Below the pieces are notes generated by a model that saw only the letters and a program-made list of their open reading frames with translations, ran no database searches and had not been told where the DNA came from. 64,000 bases of DNA from Colletotrichum lupini. Taxonomy: Eukaryota > Ascomycota > Sordariomycetes > Glomerellales > Glomerellaceae. Numbering within the stretch: the first letter of the stretch is position 1; each line of letters starts with the position of its first letter. The stretch covers positions 6,386,001 through 6,450,000 of the forward strand of contig NC_064678.1 in assembly GCF_023278565.1 (NCBI RefSeq), read 5' to 3'. This document shows, one piece after another, positions 21,992 to 34,544 of this stretch. The position numbers and the translations under genes are program-made.

Positions 21992-23526
21992 TCACTGCCG
22001 CGCCCTATCCGCCTCCCGCGCCGCCTGTTCCTCCTCGAGAATCTCCCTGCCGCGCGCCGCAGACTCCCCCTCGGCCTTGATGCCCTTCTTGCGCTGCCGC
22101 TCCTCGTACATGTCGCGGCTCCTCATGATGCGCTGCACAATCGTCCCCGCGTTGACGCTCGCAAATTCGTGCTCGCCCACCGCCCGCATGATGCCCATCT
22201 CCTTGGGCGCCGTGTACGGGTCGTACGTCAGCGGCATAAAGGCCGTCGGGCCGTGGTACACGGCGTCCGGCGTGCCCCACGGCAGAGACGTGAGGTAGGC
22301 CTTTGTCGGGGAGAATGGAGCGCCGAAGACGACGGCGTTGACGTACTGCAATGCTAGTCGTTAGCACATCGCTACTTGAACAGTCATGCTCGAAGCCGTC
22401 CATCATGGCTGTTGAAGGACCTACCCTGCACTGCAACACGCAGAGACCGCGCTCGTAAATGTTCATGATGGGATAGTTGATGCCCTTCCAGTGGTTAATC
22501 TCCTCGTCGGAATGAATACCCGCCACGACGTACGCAGGCGGATAATCGCCGCCCTTGCTGACGCGCTCGTTGACGGCCTGCTCCGAATACCACCCTTCCC
22601 CGCGCGCCAGCTCCTCCTCGGCCTCGACAACCCGGCGGAGGAACTCAATGTGCCCGCTGGAAAACAAATCGAAACCGCCGTCGACATAGACGACGCGTTG
22701 ACCGATCTGCGGCCCCTTTCCCGGCAAGAACCGCGAGAACACACCCTTCTCCTCGACCGTGGCCTCGGCCTTTGCTTCCCCCGACGCAGCCCAGAACCAC
22801 ACCTCGACGCCGGGATTCTTCCCCGTCTCGTCGGTAGCGTACAGCTTCATCCGCTCCGTCAGGGCCTCGGCCTCGGCCTTGATCTCGTCCCGGGAGGCGG
22901 CACCCTGGCCCTGACCCTCGTCACCGGACAAGAGATTCTCCAGGGATTTGATAAAATGCGTCTTTGTGCAGAGGAGCATGCGGCCGACGAGGTCGGTGGT
23001 GGAGATGCTGGGCGTGCGCTTGACGACCTTGAAGCGGCCAGCCTCCTTGACGAAGCGGTAGCAGTCGTAGCCGTCAGCGTCCGAGGTGATGTCGTCGCCG
23101 TGGACGACGTACTTGCAGCCGTAGTGGCTGATCCAGTCGAGCTGCGTCACGTAGGGGGCCTGGCCGATGGATTTTGTGACCCAGCGGCAAGCGTCGACAG
23201 CAGCCAGACTTTTGCGAATGTTAGTAAAGTGCTGCGAAGCAGAGTAGAGAGATGTACCGCTCTTGGAGGGTCATGACTGTTGGGCCCTTGTTCTCGAGAA
23301 TGGACTCATCAGAGTGGACGCCGATGTAGAGCTCGCTGCCTAGTTGGCGGGCCTGCACGATGGCTCCAGCATGGCCTGTGATGATCAGTCTTTGAAGCTG
23401 TGAGGTATGCGTGACAGTAGACTTACCGTGGTGGAAAAAGTCGAAGCAGCCATCGATCCAGATGCGCTCCTCCAGAATCTCAGGGGCTGGCTCGCCGGGT
23501 GGGTATTCAGGGTCGGAGTTGAGCAT
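21992..23526 (-). CDS. ECT1: Ethanolamine-phosphate cytidylyltransferase
   Basis: Four exons (23526-23427, 23375-23258, 23208-22425, 22345-21992) give 451 residues; introns of 51, 49 and 79 bp all keep the frame. The protein has two tandem cytidylyltransferase domains, the hallmark of this enzyme as against choline-phosphate cytidylyltransferase. The first has the CTP-binding HHGHAG at about 32-37 and the RTPSISTTDLV segment. The second has VDGGFDLFSSGHIEF, where the first His of HxGH is Ser, as is common in the second repeat. It makes CDP-ethanolamine from CTP and phosphoethanolamine in the Kennedy pathway to phosphatidylethanolamine, in the cytosol or at the ER. A UAS-INO-like element lies about 160 bp upstream. 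The Glu/Arg-rich C-terminal tail looks like a charged helix. Confidence 0.95.
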
Positions 23527-23682
23527 GATGGCTTGATGATGTGGGAGTTGAAGGGGACCCAATGTATCGCTGATTCTTCAGGATCTCAGGGATCTTAAGA
23601 CTGCTAGGTAATGAATGCACAGAAAAGTCTTGTGATAATGAGCTGCTGGTGTTGCGTCAACAAAGTTTCACCGACTGGGCGA

Positions 23683-23692
23683 ATTTCACATG
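23683..23692 (-). promoter_or_regulatory. UAS-INO / ICRE-like element upstream of ECT1
   Basis: ATTTCACATG on the plus strand is the exact reverse complement of CATGTGAAAT, the yeast inositol/choline-responsive element bound by Ino2-Ino4. It lies 157-166 bp before the ECT1 start codon. Yeast phospholipid genes carry this box; whether a bHLH factor uses it in this fungus is not known. Confidence 0.45.
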
Positions 23693-24775
23693 AGGTTTGA
23701 TTGAGCCTTGAAGGACGGCATGTCAATGGCTCAGTTCGCGATGTCCCGCTCCCCGTAGCGGCGCCGTGTGATTGGCGAGGTTCCAGCGCCACTGCGATAG
23801 CCGAGACCCACCAGAGCTTTCCAGCGGCCGGACCGGCCACGCAACGGCGCTCACGGGGCTTTTATTCTGGTGAATCAGGTCCCAGGTCCACTGTAAGCTC
23901 CCCGCCAGCCCTCGAGGTTCACATGTTTGGCTGTCGTGTTGCCCGCTGTCATTCATCCCGTCCCAACGGTTCTTCCCCTGTTCCCATCTACGTACCTACC
24001 TTACTGCACGTACCTCGTAGCACCAACAAAAACATCAGATGGACGGATTGGCACGTGTTTCTGACAAACGTTTGGATAAACGCTTCTGCCGCAGCACCTG
24101 ATAACGTAAGGTATTGTCGTGAAGCCTCCCTTTAATCAATGGATTCCTGCCCATCTCTACCCAGAACCATCTTCTAGGCGCCTTGATCATGCAACAATGC
24201 GCAAAAAAATGCGCCCTAGAAGCTATGGTCAGGGAGGGCAGGATGTCCACCCAGACCTGACAATTCTCACTGATGACTCTGGCTGGTCCAGCCATCTACC
24301 AATACTGGCAAGATGCCATAGATGAGCCTCAATCGACTATTCATTGTCTCCATCGAAGTTGATCAAATGAGCCAGGAACAACAACAAAAACGTGGTTGGG
24401 TCTCATCCGCTGCCAGGAACCCGGGCCATTACAGGCGCCCACGTGCAATAAGTGATGCATCCATTGGTCACCGCCAGGGATTACCATCTTTCACCACCCG
24501 CAACTTCCCAGTCCCCCGGATGCCAGTTTTCTTCGGACGACATCTCGAATCTGAGTCTGGCGAGTCACCGGTACTCCATCTAGGCAATCTGCCCCGGCAT
24601 GGCGCGTCAATGGTCCATGAAGAAATGACTGGGGTCTTGGAGCGGGGATCGTCGGTCTTCTCCATCTCGGTGCTATTTATCCAGAGCTCTCTCCCTCCCC
24701 GCATGCGTCGCTGCGATGTAGCTCTCTCCAGCTCCAGCCCTCTTGCTCATTCTCTCGACAAGCACCTCCGCCAAG
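23693..24775. other. Spacer between divergent genes
   Basis: No gene seen. A TACCTACCTTAC motif is at 23993-24004, and a pyrimidine-rich leader precedes the phosphatase start. Confidence 0.4.
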
Positions 24776-26005
24776 ATGAAGGGCCTCGTGCTGTCTTCCG
24801 TCCTCGCTCTCGCACCTCTCGCCCTCGCCGCCTGGCCAGAGGCCGAGGGAAAGGACATCAAGTACACGTCTGTTCCTGGGTACTTTTTGCAGGACGACAA
24901 CAGCACTGATCCGACCGGCTTCGACTATGTACGTTTTGCCCGCCTTGGGAAACATTCCGATGCGAACCTGTTACTAACGAACCTGCCATAGGCCGCGGTC
25001 AACTTTGGTCTCATCAACCGGACGTACCCAACGGACAGGCACTTCGACCCCGAGGGCGTCAAGACCCAATGGCAGCGTTTCGACCACTGGGTCCAGTACC
25101 TGAACTCTGGCTGCCGCAAGAGCGACAGCGTTCAGTACAAGCTGCTCTTCATGGGCCGCCATGGTGAGGGCTGGCACAACGCCGCCGAGTCATTCTACGG
25201 CACTCCCGCCTGGAACGTGAGAACATGCCGCCCAGCACCACCGAAAACCAAGGGGCTACCGCAGCTAACGCGACCACAGTGCTACTGGGCCGAGCAAGAC
25301 GGCAACGCCACCGCACGCTGGGCCGATCCCCTCCTGACCCCGGCCGGCGCAAACGAAGCTCTCAAGGCAAACGCCTACTTCAAGGACCGCTACGCGACCC
25401 AGAAGATGCCCTACTTCGAGTCCTACTACACCAGCCCCCTGATCCGCTGCGGCTACACCGCCAATATCACCTTTGGCGACATCCCCATCCCCGCGGACGA
25501 GCACCCCTTCATCCCCGTCGTCAAGGAAGGCTTCCGCGAGGGCATGACGGTACACACCTGCAACTGGCGCTCCAACAAGACCTACATCGCCTCGACCTTT
25601 TCGTCTTTCGAATTCGAGCCCGGGTTCGCGGAATACGACCCCCTCTGGCGCCGCAACGAGAGCGAGACGAGCGACGCCCAGGACGCGCGGTCGAAGGCCG
25701 TGCTGGACGACGTCTTCCGCACCGACGACAAGACGTGGTTGAGCATCACCAGCCACTCGGGCGAGATCACCAAGCTCCTGAAGGCGCTGGATCACCGCGC
25801 TTTCCGGCTGTCGACGGGCCAGATCATTCCCGTGTTTGTGAAAGCCGAGGTCGTGGCGCCGGTGCCGGTGCCGACGTTTGCGGCGCATGAGCCGTATTCC
25901 ACGTGTACGAGCCCGCCTGTGACGAGTATTGCTGGACAGGGGTGTGTTTGCGCGACGACGGCTTCGTCGGGGCTGCTCCCGGCGGCTACGCTTATGGCGG
26001 CGTGA
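24776..26005 (+). CDS. Secreted histidine phosphatase (phosphoglycerate mutase-like)
   Basis: Three exons (24776-24928, 24992-25216, 25280-26005) give 367 residues. Introns are 63 bp each with CTAAC branch sites and keep the frame. Residues 1-18 form a signal peptide. The catalytic RHG triplet is in FMGRHGEGWHN (about 107-114), where His108 would take the phosphate, and the second active-site His is in TSHSGEITKLL. This is branch 1 of the histidine phosphatase superfamily, in the group of fungal extracellular phosphoglycerate-mutase-like proteins. It is not a classical phytase, which would carry RHGxRxP. Several Asn-x-Ser/Thr sites fit secretion. The Pro/Ser/Thr-rich C-terminus ends in a short apolar stretch (SGLLPAATLMAA) that might be a weak GPI signal. 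Substrate unknown. Confidence 0.88.
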
Positions 26006-27717
26006 GGATTCCACGGGACGGTTTCTTCGCGTGGTAGCTTGTGAAACATAGAACCCCGGTAGTCGTAATGTAATGACGATTGTGAATAACAGAGACCGCG
26101 ACGAGCTCGTTCGATTGCGCCTCGAAGGAGCCGCCACCAGGTTTCCCATCTGAAGCGGGCTTGTGATAGCGTAGAACCATGTTCGAAGCAGCCACCAGCT
26201 TTTGGCTCATCCAAAGCGGATGAACTCCCGGTTGAAGTTTGCGGGAGCGCATGGTGCGGGAGAGCGGCTGATCAACGTTGAGCTCATCTTTTCCATTCCG
26301 TCTCATCTAACCCGGCTGCGGGTCCAAATCTGTATCCGTGCGTGATGAGTGCTCCCTAGCGTGGCCCTCTCGGATTGTGACATTGATCTCTCTTTCTTGA
26401 ACGAAGAAGATGGCGTTTTCTTCTGACTACCTAGCTAAGGTAGCCATCCGGATAACAAGCCCAACCGCGTGGGTGAAATGGTGCGGGTGGTGGGATTCAA
26501 GGATGGTATGGTCCTTGGCCGGGAGTCCGCTCACCACGTGGGACTCGAGCTTCTGGAATGTTTCAGGGTCTACGCGGGGAGACCAAGCTGCCTAGGTCTG
26601 GGACTGAGACTGATAGGAAGGCCCGGAGGCTTCCGGGAGGAGAAGGAGGAGGAGGAGAAGGATCAAGGGAGGGCATGTGCTGCGTTGTGTGTGTGCCGTG
26701 CTCCTGTTGTCGAGTCTGCGCTTTGGGCGCTGGGCGGTGGTAGACTCTGCTATTTAGAAGCAACGGCTCGGTGTCTGTGGGCGCTCGGGAGCAGATGATC
26801 TGCTTGACCCCGGGGAGATTGACCAATCGGCAACATTATCGTGCTTGATATTTATTGTAAAGTAATTGGTATGTATTGCGGATGATGAATGTTGTTGTTC
26901 TCGCTGCTCACGGGTGTTGCGGATAATGGATAGTCGGGCAAGGGGGGTTGAAGAGAGAGGGGGAGAAGTTTCACGATGGAATCAGACTTATTTAGTACCT
27001 CGGTGAAGGAGCGCCGGGAAATGGAGCAGAACCACCTGGATAGGAAAGCTTCCATGCGTTCGTGGTTAGCACGGCTGAGGAATATTTCGGTAAGCTGACC
27101 CTAGAACAGTTCTCGTGCAGCCATGCCCTTTTCCCGAAGCCATTTCGTTGTCGAGTATCTGTGTCGCCCAATTGAATGTGGCTTGCAGATACTTTTGCTC
27201 CGGTGTGCAACTCGGACGTGATGTGATGATGAGGTATCAAGTTTAGCTGCGAGTTGCGGTTTGACGGATGTCTCTGTGAGAGGCGCATTCTTCATACGTT
27301 TATGTTCCTTTTATGAAGCTGGGATTCGAGGTCTTACGCAACAGAAGCTTCTTTATATTTGCATCTTCCAATGCGTTCCGTTCTTCGATGATTGCGTACT
27401 GGGGTCGTCTCACTCGGGCGATTTGGGGAACACCGTGTAGGCGAACATGAGATAACCCGGCAGAAGATCACCTGCGTACCTGTCTGTGTACTATGTAAAG
27501 ACCACGAACGGTGATCAGCATACAGTAACAATCACAGGGATAAACGCAGCGTGGGCACGGAGCTGATGTGTTGAGAAATTATCAGTAGATAACTGATCAG
27601 TTCCTGGAGGGTGGTAGGACCTTCCATCCTCCAGATTTCTGTAATAGCACCAGCTATTTGTGTCGTCTTATCATGTTTGGGATTATTTTCTGCCCGACTT
27701 AATTCCAGACACAACTC

Positions 27718-27736
27718 TTTTTTTTTTTTTTTTTTT
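27718..27736. repeat. Poly-T tract (19 bases)
   Basis: Uninterrupted T run in a spacer. It may be a nucleosome-depleting promoter element or a terminator remnant. Confidence 0.8.
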
Positions 27737-28763
27737 CACTCTTGTCGTTATTTTTGTTGGAATTCGGGTACTCTTTTTTAGCCTTTTTCAAAACCTCCGA
27801 ACCCCGCCAAAACAGGTCTCAGAAAGCACCCGACCGCCAAGTTCTCCAGTCCCAAGCACCAACAACAATACCTACCTTACTGTACCTACCTTAGCTACTT
27901 CAGGTGTTTAGGTGGTGCCCCGAGATCGTCGGCTACACAAAGAAAGGAACCACAGCTGCGAACGGACGGTGCAGACATTTCCCGCGGATAATCGCTATTA
28001 CAAGTTCGCATACGTCAGGTGGATTGTTTGTTTCTGTCTGTACCTTACGAATGGCTCTGTGCTACATGAACCATCCCCTCACCTAACCCACACCGGCAAG
28101 GAGACTGCGGATAGTCCCTACATATTCTCTGGGAGGGGTTGTGAAGAATAGAAGAAAACACGCACGACATCCATTTCTCTCGACATCTTTTTCCCTTGCT
28201 CACTACCCCGTACTACGTCCTCACAGCTTTTGGGACCCCGTCCGTCTCCGAACATCATCCTGGACGTAGTTGACATCCACTCTCCCACTCCGAAGCAGCA
28301 ACAAAACAAAAACAAATACAACAAACCCATAATAAAATCAATACGTCCCGGATAAACCTGACGATCCTCTCTTTCTGCCCATCCCACCTATCTGCATCAC
28401 CCACCGTCGCGAACCCCCGTCCTACATCAAGCACGCCGAAGGCTAAAGCAACAGCAGAACGAAACCCGCCCGCGACGCAACGTCTTTTACACTTTTGAAC
28501 CAAAGCAACTCCAAGCTCCGCGTTTCTCCAGTCTTGATTAAACTCCAACCTGCAGGCTGACGACTAGCCCCAATCTGTCCGGATCGCATTCTGCGTCAAG
28601 TGCCGCAACCCAGGGGCCTTGAGCTAATCTTAACCTGCGGTTCCTACAGGCTGCGTGTGCCATTCGTCTTGGTATCCTACCTAGTACCTATTGGAAGGGG
28701 GAGTGAGATCAACCTTCAGTCCAGTGAACCGGTCCTATCTCCGCCTTGCAGCAGCGCCATCAG

Positions 28764-28799
28764 CAGCACCAGCACCAGCACCAGCACCAGCACCAGCAC
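28764..28799. repeat. (CAGCAC)6 microsatellite
   Basis: Six perfect hexamers about 0.9 kb upstream of the gene at 29712. It lies in short open frames on both strands, but no protein is supported there. Confidence 0.85.
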
Positions 28800-29180
28800 A
28801 CCACATCTGCTTAGCAGCAAACCCGTGGGCCGTGGCAAAGGGGGGAAAAGTGGCCTCGTGGCCTGCGATCGACCAACCGGAGACTTGAGACTGGGCAGAC
28901 GAAAGCCATAAGCTGCTGCAAAAGCAAGTCAGAGTGTCAAGCAAGGGGGGTCCAACCAGGATTCAAGCGAGCAGCACGACGCAACCACCAACCGCCAACC
29001 ACGCAAACCAAGCACATACGCACCCAAGTACGCACACAAACCAACTCAACTTTGTGTTCGTACCTTACCTTAGGCAAGGGGGGTAGCAGCAACTCCATTG
29101 TATCCATCCATCCTTGGCTTGCAGACTTCATTCAGCAAAGTACCGTACCTTACCTTACTTGCGCAAGGCACCCGCGAGGG

Positions 29181-29204
29181 AGAGAGAGAGAGAGAGAGAG
29201 AGAG
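29181..29204. repeat. (AG)12 microsatellite
   Basis: Twelve AG units in the presumed promoter or leader of the gene at 29712. Such GA tracts are common in fungal promoters. Confidence 0.85.
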
Positions 29205-29711
29205 CAAGACAAAGCAAACAATTCATTCAGCTGCACCACTCGACGCACCAACGCAGATACGCACACACTCCATATCCCTCACCGGCATCTAGCACTCTAT
29301 TCATAACTCACCCACGCAAATCGCAACCGCAACGCAACACAACGCAACGCAGCAGTCGCAGCCGCACGCCTCGGGATCCAATACCACCTCGAACCTGGCC
29401 TGACCACGCGCGAAACCACCCTCGCCGATCGATTCGGCCCCTCGTCCGCCCTCCTTCGCCGGAATCCTGAACCCGGTCCCTGACACCCCTTCCCCTTCCA
29501 CGCCCTCCTACTGCGTATCCGTACTGCGTACCCAACTACGGGAAACTCTTCCACCTCCCTGGCGCGAACCACACCGTCATCCCCCGTCATCCCGCCCGCT
29601 CTCCGTTCCCGTCCCCGTCCAGCCCATCCTCTCACACCTCTCTCCCACTCCCACTACCACTCCTAGGCGGCCCAGGCTCAGCCTCCAGGCCACCCCCTCC
29701 AACTCAAAGAC

Positions 29712-31161
29712 ATGCAGCGATCCGGACCACCTCCCACGACAGCCAATGCGCCATTCTTCTCCTCCTCCTTCTTCTCCTCTTCTTCCTCAAAATCCCGTCC
29801 CGGCACCTCCTCTGGCGAACCACCGGAAAAGTCCCAGTCCCAACCACCGCCGCAACCGTCCCCCTTCTTCCCGCCGCCCCTCCAACCGCAGTCCTCCGGC
29901 CCCAACGTCCTCCTCAAGGACCGCAAGAACTCCTTTGGCCGCAAGACCTCCTTCAGCTCGCCCAACAAGTCTTCCTCCCTATCCTCCTCCTCCTCCAAGC
30001 GCCGCGCCAACAGCTCCAGCTCCGGCGGAGGAGGCAATGTCGTAGTCACCGACCGCAACGTCCCGCCCGCACTCCCCGACTTCGCCCTCGCCGCCGCCGC
30101 AAAGATCACCCGCGACGCAGACAACATCCAGAGCCCCGCCTCCGCCGACAGCTTCTCCAGGATGCTGAGCCGTACCCAGACCGGCTCGACGAGCCTGGCC
30201 CCCAGCGACCGCCTACAACCCCCGCCCACGTCCGCGACACATCCCAACATGTGGCAGTCGAGCGAGTCTGTCGTGTTGCACATGCAGATGCAGGAGATTG
30301 CGAACAAGAGGATATCAACCTTGGACTATCTACGGAAAGCGTATGCTACCCTTCTCTCTCTCTCTCTCATCCTCTCTCTGCTTGGAATACTCGCGTGCTA
30401 ACTACATGTCAAACAGACACGAAGGCCGAGTATACTGGTTCAACACAATCCTCTTCGACAAGCCCGACCTCGCCCGCATGCCCTCCTTTGAATCGCGCAA
30501 ACTCGCCCGCCGCGCGACAAACTACCTCCTCCTCGGCCTCTCCCTCCCCACAATCGTCGACCTCTACGCAAACACCCCCATCGAGTTCCTCCGCAGCCTC
30601 AACAACCTCCTCCAAGAATTCGAATCCTTCCAACAACTCCACAGCGAAGGCGGCACCTCAACCTCCTCCCTCTCCCGCGCCCGCCTCCCCTCCATGTTCC
30701 GCCGCCAGGGCGGCAAATCACGGCGCAGCACCAGCGGCGCAAACGACATCGGGTACCCCCTCGACTCGGACTCGGCGAGCGGCGGAAGCTACGGCGGAAT
30801 CGGGGGCTCGTCGAGCGCGAGCGCGAGCGTCATGTCCTTTGCGTCGAGCGACAACGATCTCTTGCCGGGGGAGGTGTACACGCACCTGCTCACGCCGTCG
30901 CTGCCGTTCGAGCCGGACTTCTACGAGACGTTTGCGACGCTGTGCGAGGTGCTGATTGACGTCTACACGAAGGTGCTGAGCCTGGTGCCCACGCCGCGGG
31001 AGACGACGGCGCCCGTGGCGGAGCTTTTTGCAAAAGCGGATGCCAAAGTGCGCAAGATCATCGTGCAGGGCGTCGTCAAGGAGTTTGAGGACAGCAGCAG
31101 GTCGCACATCAAGACGGAGGTGGCCAACATCGGCAAGGTTGTGCTTGGTGGGCTTATGTGA
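29712..31161 (+). CDS. Conserved fungal protein of unknown function with low-complexity N-terminus
   Basis: Two exons (29712-30340, 30417-31161) give 457 residues; the 76-bp intron has a CTAAC branch and restores the frame within KAHEGRVYWFN. Residues 1-105 are rich in Ser, Pro and Lys with poly-Ser and poly-Gly runs and look disordered. A folded part begins near residue 185 (SSESVVLHMQMQEIANKRIS) and runs through a helical, Leu-rich stretch (YLLLGLSLPTIVDLY). A second Ser/Gly-rich linker (about 305-355) precedes a C-terminal helical region ending KVVLGGLM. No signal peptide or clear membrane segment. I do not recognise a named domain. The mosaic of ordered and phosphorylatable segments suggests a scaffold or regulatory protein, without proof. 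Confidence 0.8.
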
Positions 31162-32716
31162 TGGAGAATGCCGTACGGGATATATGGGACCCATGTCTGG
31201 AATGATTTGCATTGTTTTTTGTCTACGGAGTTCTTCTTTTGGCGCACCCCTTTTACGAATGGATGGTTCATGTTTGAAACGTGGAAGAGATTTTCGGCGC
31301 AGGGCATGTTATGGCGAGGCTTTTCAGATATACCATGTTCATGTTTGTTTCTATTCTTCTTTATATATATATGTATACCTCTATGACATGAGCCACAGGG
31401 AGAGCCAACATATCTCGGACTTTTCAGTCCTTTGATAATTGAATGATACTTAAGAGAAAGAAAAAAAAAATGTTCCAAGTGTTCATCAGATACCATAACG
31501 CATGTTTTGTCGCTCACATTGGCGGACCCTAAGGCCTCTCACCGTCAGTGCTTGACTCTATAGGTAATCATCATCGAACTTGAACTGTGTCCCAGCATCC
31601 CCCGTTGAATCCAAGGCATCATAGACGGGTGAGACTTCCCACGAAGTCCAGAGTGTAGGTGTCTAGCCCCTTTGCGGACCAACAAAGAAAGATTGAAGAC
31701 GAAACCTTCAAGAAACAAAACCCAAAAGGTTTGGATTGAACCCCCCTCGCACCAAGAATAAGCCCCATCGAGTAACACGCCCCAACCTCAGTACAGAGGT
31801 CGTGGGCGGGCAATCGCATACCTATCGATCTCGACGAAAGACCCTCCGACGAACCCTTGAATTCGCCCGGCAAGCGAGACCCTACCAACGGCCACCCCGT
31901 CATCGAAAGCTCCTCTGACCCATGATCCCCAACTCGCAACTCCCCAGGCGCGGACTCATATCTTCATCCAAAGGGTCCCGGAAAGCGAAAGCAGGGTCTC
32001 GAAAGAGCAGAGGAGACCAACGATGTAGCGACGGGGCAGGGTTGTGAAAGAGCTCATTGTGTCCGGACGCAGGTCTTGGAGGTCAGCCGCTGTGCTTCTA
32101 TGGCGGCGCGTTTCCGCGGCGTTTTGGCTTCCCCTGTAACAGGGAAGTAACGTGTGTCCGGGGACTTTCTCCCAAAGCTTTCGCATTTGAGACTCCCGTG
32201 AAGGAAATCTCCGTTTGTGAGCTTCGATGGCGATTTGTCGGACGAGGGGGGTTGAAGAGAAGAAGAAGAAGGGAAGAGAGTGGACGCGAAGCTTGCAGTC
32301 TTTTTTATAAAGAAAAAAAAAAGTTTCGGAGCTGTAAGGTGGGGCTCGTTTTGTGGCTGTTGTGCTGTGGGGACCTCTCTCTCTCTGCCTGCCTTTGAAC
32401 GGAGGTGTGGCTCAAGCGCAGGGACGTCAGGCACCCAGCCTTGTGGCTTTTTCAGCCAATGGAAGGTGGCCATCACTTTTCGCATCGCGACTGCCTTCGT
32501 GCCTGGTCTGTGGAATTTGGACGGGAAGCTTCACTTGGAGACGATTCCCAACAGCTATCTGAAGCTTCCAGCCGCCCGCCCCTATTGCCAACAATCCTCT
32601 TCAGCAGACACACTGATCGACAGGACAACGCGTATTTCGAAATTTCCTGACACCATTCTGACCGCCCACGCAGAAACACCATAACTACGTAGCTCGATCG
32701 ACAACACACCGACAAC
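31162..32716. other. Spacer between the unknown protein gene and the Rae1 gene
   Basis: About 1.5 kb. Short frames on both strands lack motifs. The right end, near 32570-32710, looks like the 5' leader of the Rae1 gene. Confidence 0.4.
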
Positions 32717-33921
32717 ATGTCCGGCCTCTTTGGCGCCGCATCGGCGGCCTCGTCGAGCAACACGGTCGGCGATCTCAAGCAGGACGTCGCTCTCAACAAC
32801 CCACCCGAAGACAGCATTTCCGATCTCGCCTTCTCTCCCGCTCAGAACCAGACCAGCGACTTTTTGGCAGTCTCCAGTTGGGACAAGAAAGTCAGGATAT
32901 ACGAGATTGCCCCCAACGGGCAGAGCGAAGGGCGGCACGCCTACGAACACGATGGCCCAGTCTTGGGCTGCGACTGGTCCAAGGTATGATATCTCCGTTT
33001 CTTACGTCCATACGTAACGAGTCTCTGGCTAACTTTCTTCCAACAAGGACGGCACAAAAGTTCTCTCTGGCGGCGCCGACAAGGCCGTCAAGCTCTGCGA
33101 CCTGGGCTCCCAGCAGACGATCAAGATTGGCGAGCACGACCAGCCGGTCAAGTCGGTCCGCTTCTTCGAGTCGTCCGGTACTCCGATGGCCGTGTCGGGC
33201 TCCTGGGACAAGACGGTCAAGTACTGGGACATGCGCTCGCCCACACCCGCGGCGTCGCTGGCCTGCCAGGAACGCGTATACACGATCGACGTGCGAAACG
33301 ATCTCCTCGTCATAGGAACCGCCGACCGGTACATCAACGTGGTGGACCTCAAGAACCCGACAAAGTTTTACAAGACCCTGCAGAGTCCTCTCAAGTGGCA
33401 GACGAGGGTCGTCAGCTGTTTCGCGGACGCTGCTGGCTTTGCCATTGGTAGTATCGAGGGACGTTGCGCGATTCAGTATGTCGAGGACAAGGATGCTACG
33501 TAAGTCTTGATTGCTGTGAATACGCCAACGAATTGCGGCAGGCGGCTGACACTGCACAAACAGATCCAACTTCTCCTTCAAGTGCCACCGAGACCCTCCC
33601 GCCAACAACGTCACCAACGTCTACGCTGTCAATGACATCTCCTTCCACCCCGTTCACGGCACCTTCAGCACGGCCGGCTCTGACGGCACCTTCCACTTCT
33701 GGGACAAGGATGCCAAGCACCGTCTCAAGGGCTACCCCCAGGTCGGCGGCAGCATCACGGCCACCACCTTCAACAAGACCGGATCCATCTTCGCGTACGG
33801 TATCAGTTATGACTGGGCTAAGGGCTTCCAGCACAACACGCAGGCGTACCCCACCAAGGTCATGTTGCACCCGGTTCAGGCGGATGAGTGCAAGCCTCGC
33901 CCGACCATGAAGAAGCGATAA
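32717..33921 (+). CDS. mRNA export factor Rae1/Gle2 (WD40 protein)
   Basis: Three exons (32717-32983, 33048-33499, 33564-33921) give 358 residues, the usual Rae1 length; introns of 64 bp each keep the frame. WD-type blades are visible as SSWDKKVRIYEI, SGGADKAVKLCDL, SGSWDKTVKYWDM, GTADRYINVVDL and STAGSDGTFHFWDKD. The Rae1-specific segments GSIEGRCAIQYVE and FKCHR are present, as is the C-terminal FAYGISYDWAKGF followed by a short basic tail. Rae1/Gle2 binds the GLEBS motif of Nup98/Nup116 at the nuclear pore and promotes mRNA export. In many eukaryotes it also takes part in spindle assembly. The orthology call rests on these motifs and on overall length. Confidence 0.96.
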
Positions 33922-34544
33922 ATGTAGAAAGGTGTCTAGTGGTTGGACGAGTTAGATTCATGCCTGGGTGAGTCGGTGGACGGTGTGCGTCAGGCAATTG
34001 AGCACAGGACGTAGGGGGCAGACGACAAGTAGATGTTATTGCGCCAGGACGGACACCTGTGTAATGTACGAGGAGGGTCGATGAATTCGGGGTTTTCAGT
34101 CACCGAGGTGCAAGCAAAATGTTAAGGATCGCGAAACATATCCGCGAAAAGGAGTGTACGGTAACGGACGATACCAAATTGGCAATCAAAAGTTTTTAAG
34201 AATCAATTGTCACCGTGCCTTTGCATGTAGTTAGTTGGTGAGGCTTGAAGTTTGGGCTGGATCCGCTCAAGCAAGATCCAAATGTGAGCCATTGAATTTT
34301 TGAAATGCTACTCGTACCCGATTGTGAATGTCAAGTTGGTGTTCCTACCAACTGAATCGCAATTAAAACCATGTAAACCAACGATGACTGAAAAAAAAAA
34401 GAATTGTCTCGACTGCTATCCAAGCAAGTCCACATACTAACATGACGTTGAAGTAACATCATCCGCTTTGCTGTTTAGTCTCACATCATAACAATCATCC
34501 CAACCCTTCCGTCGGAGCACACAGCATTTCTAATGCTTCTTCTC
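33922..34544. other. Spacer between convergent genes
   Basis: AT-richer 3' flanking sequence for both neighbours. No gene seen. Confidence 0.45.

Larger units (their letters stand above)
26006..29711. other. 3.7-kb spacer, right part probably a long promoter and leader
   Basis: No supportable gene. The right 1.5 kb is C-rich on the plus strand and strewn with TACCTTACC motifs, microsatellites and short frames, as in long 5' leaders of filamentous fungi. A T19 run is at 27718-27736. Confidence 0.4.

Noticed and set aside
21959..22357. Plus-strand frame over the AC repeat and the end of ECT1
   Set aside because: It lies antisense to a clear ECT1 exon; open only because of the repeat and codon bias.
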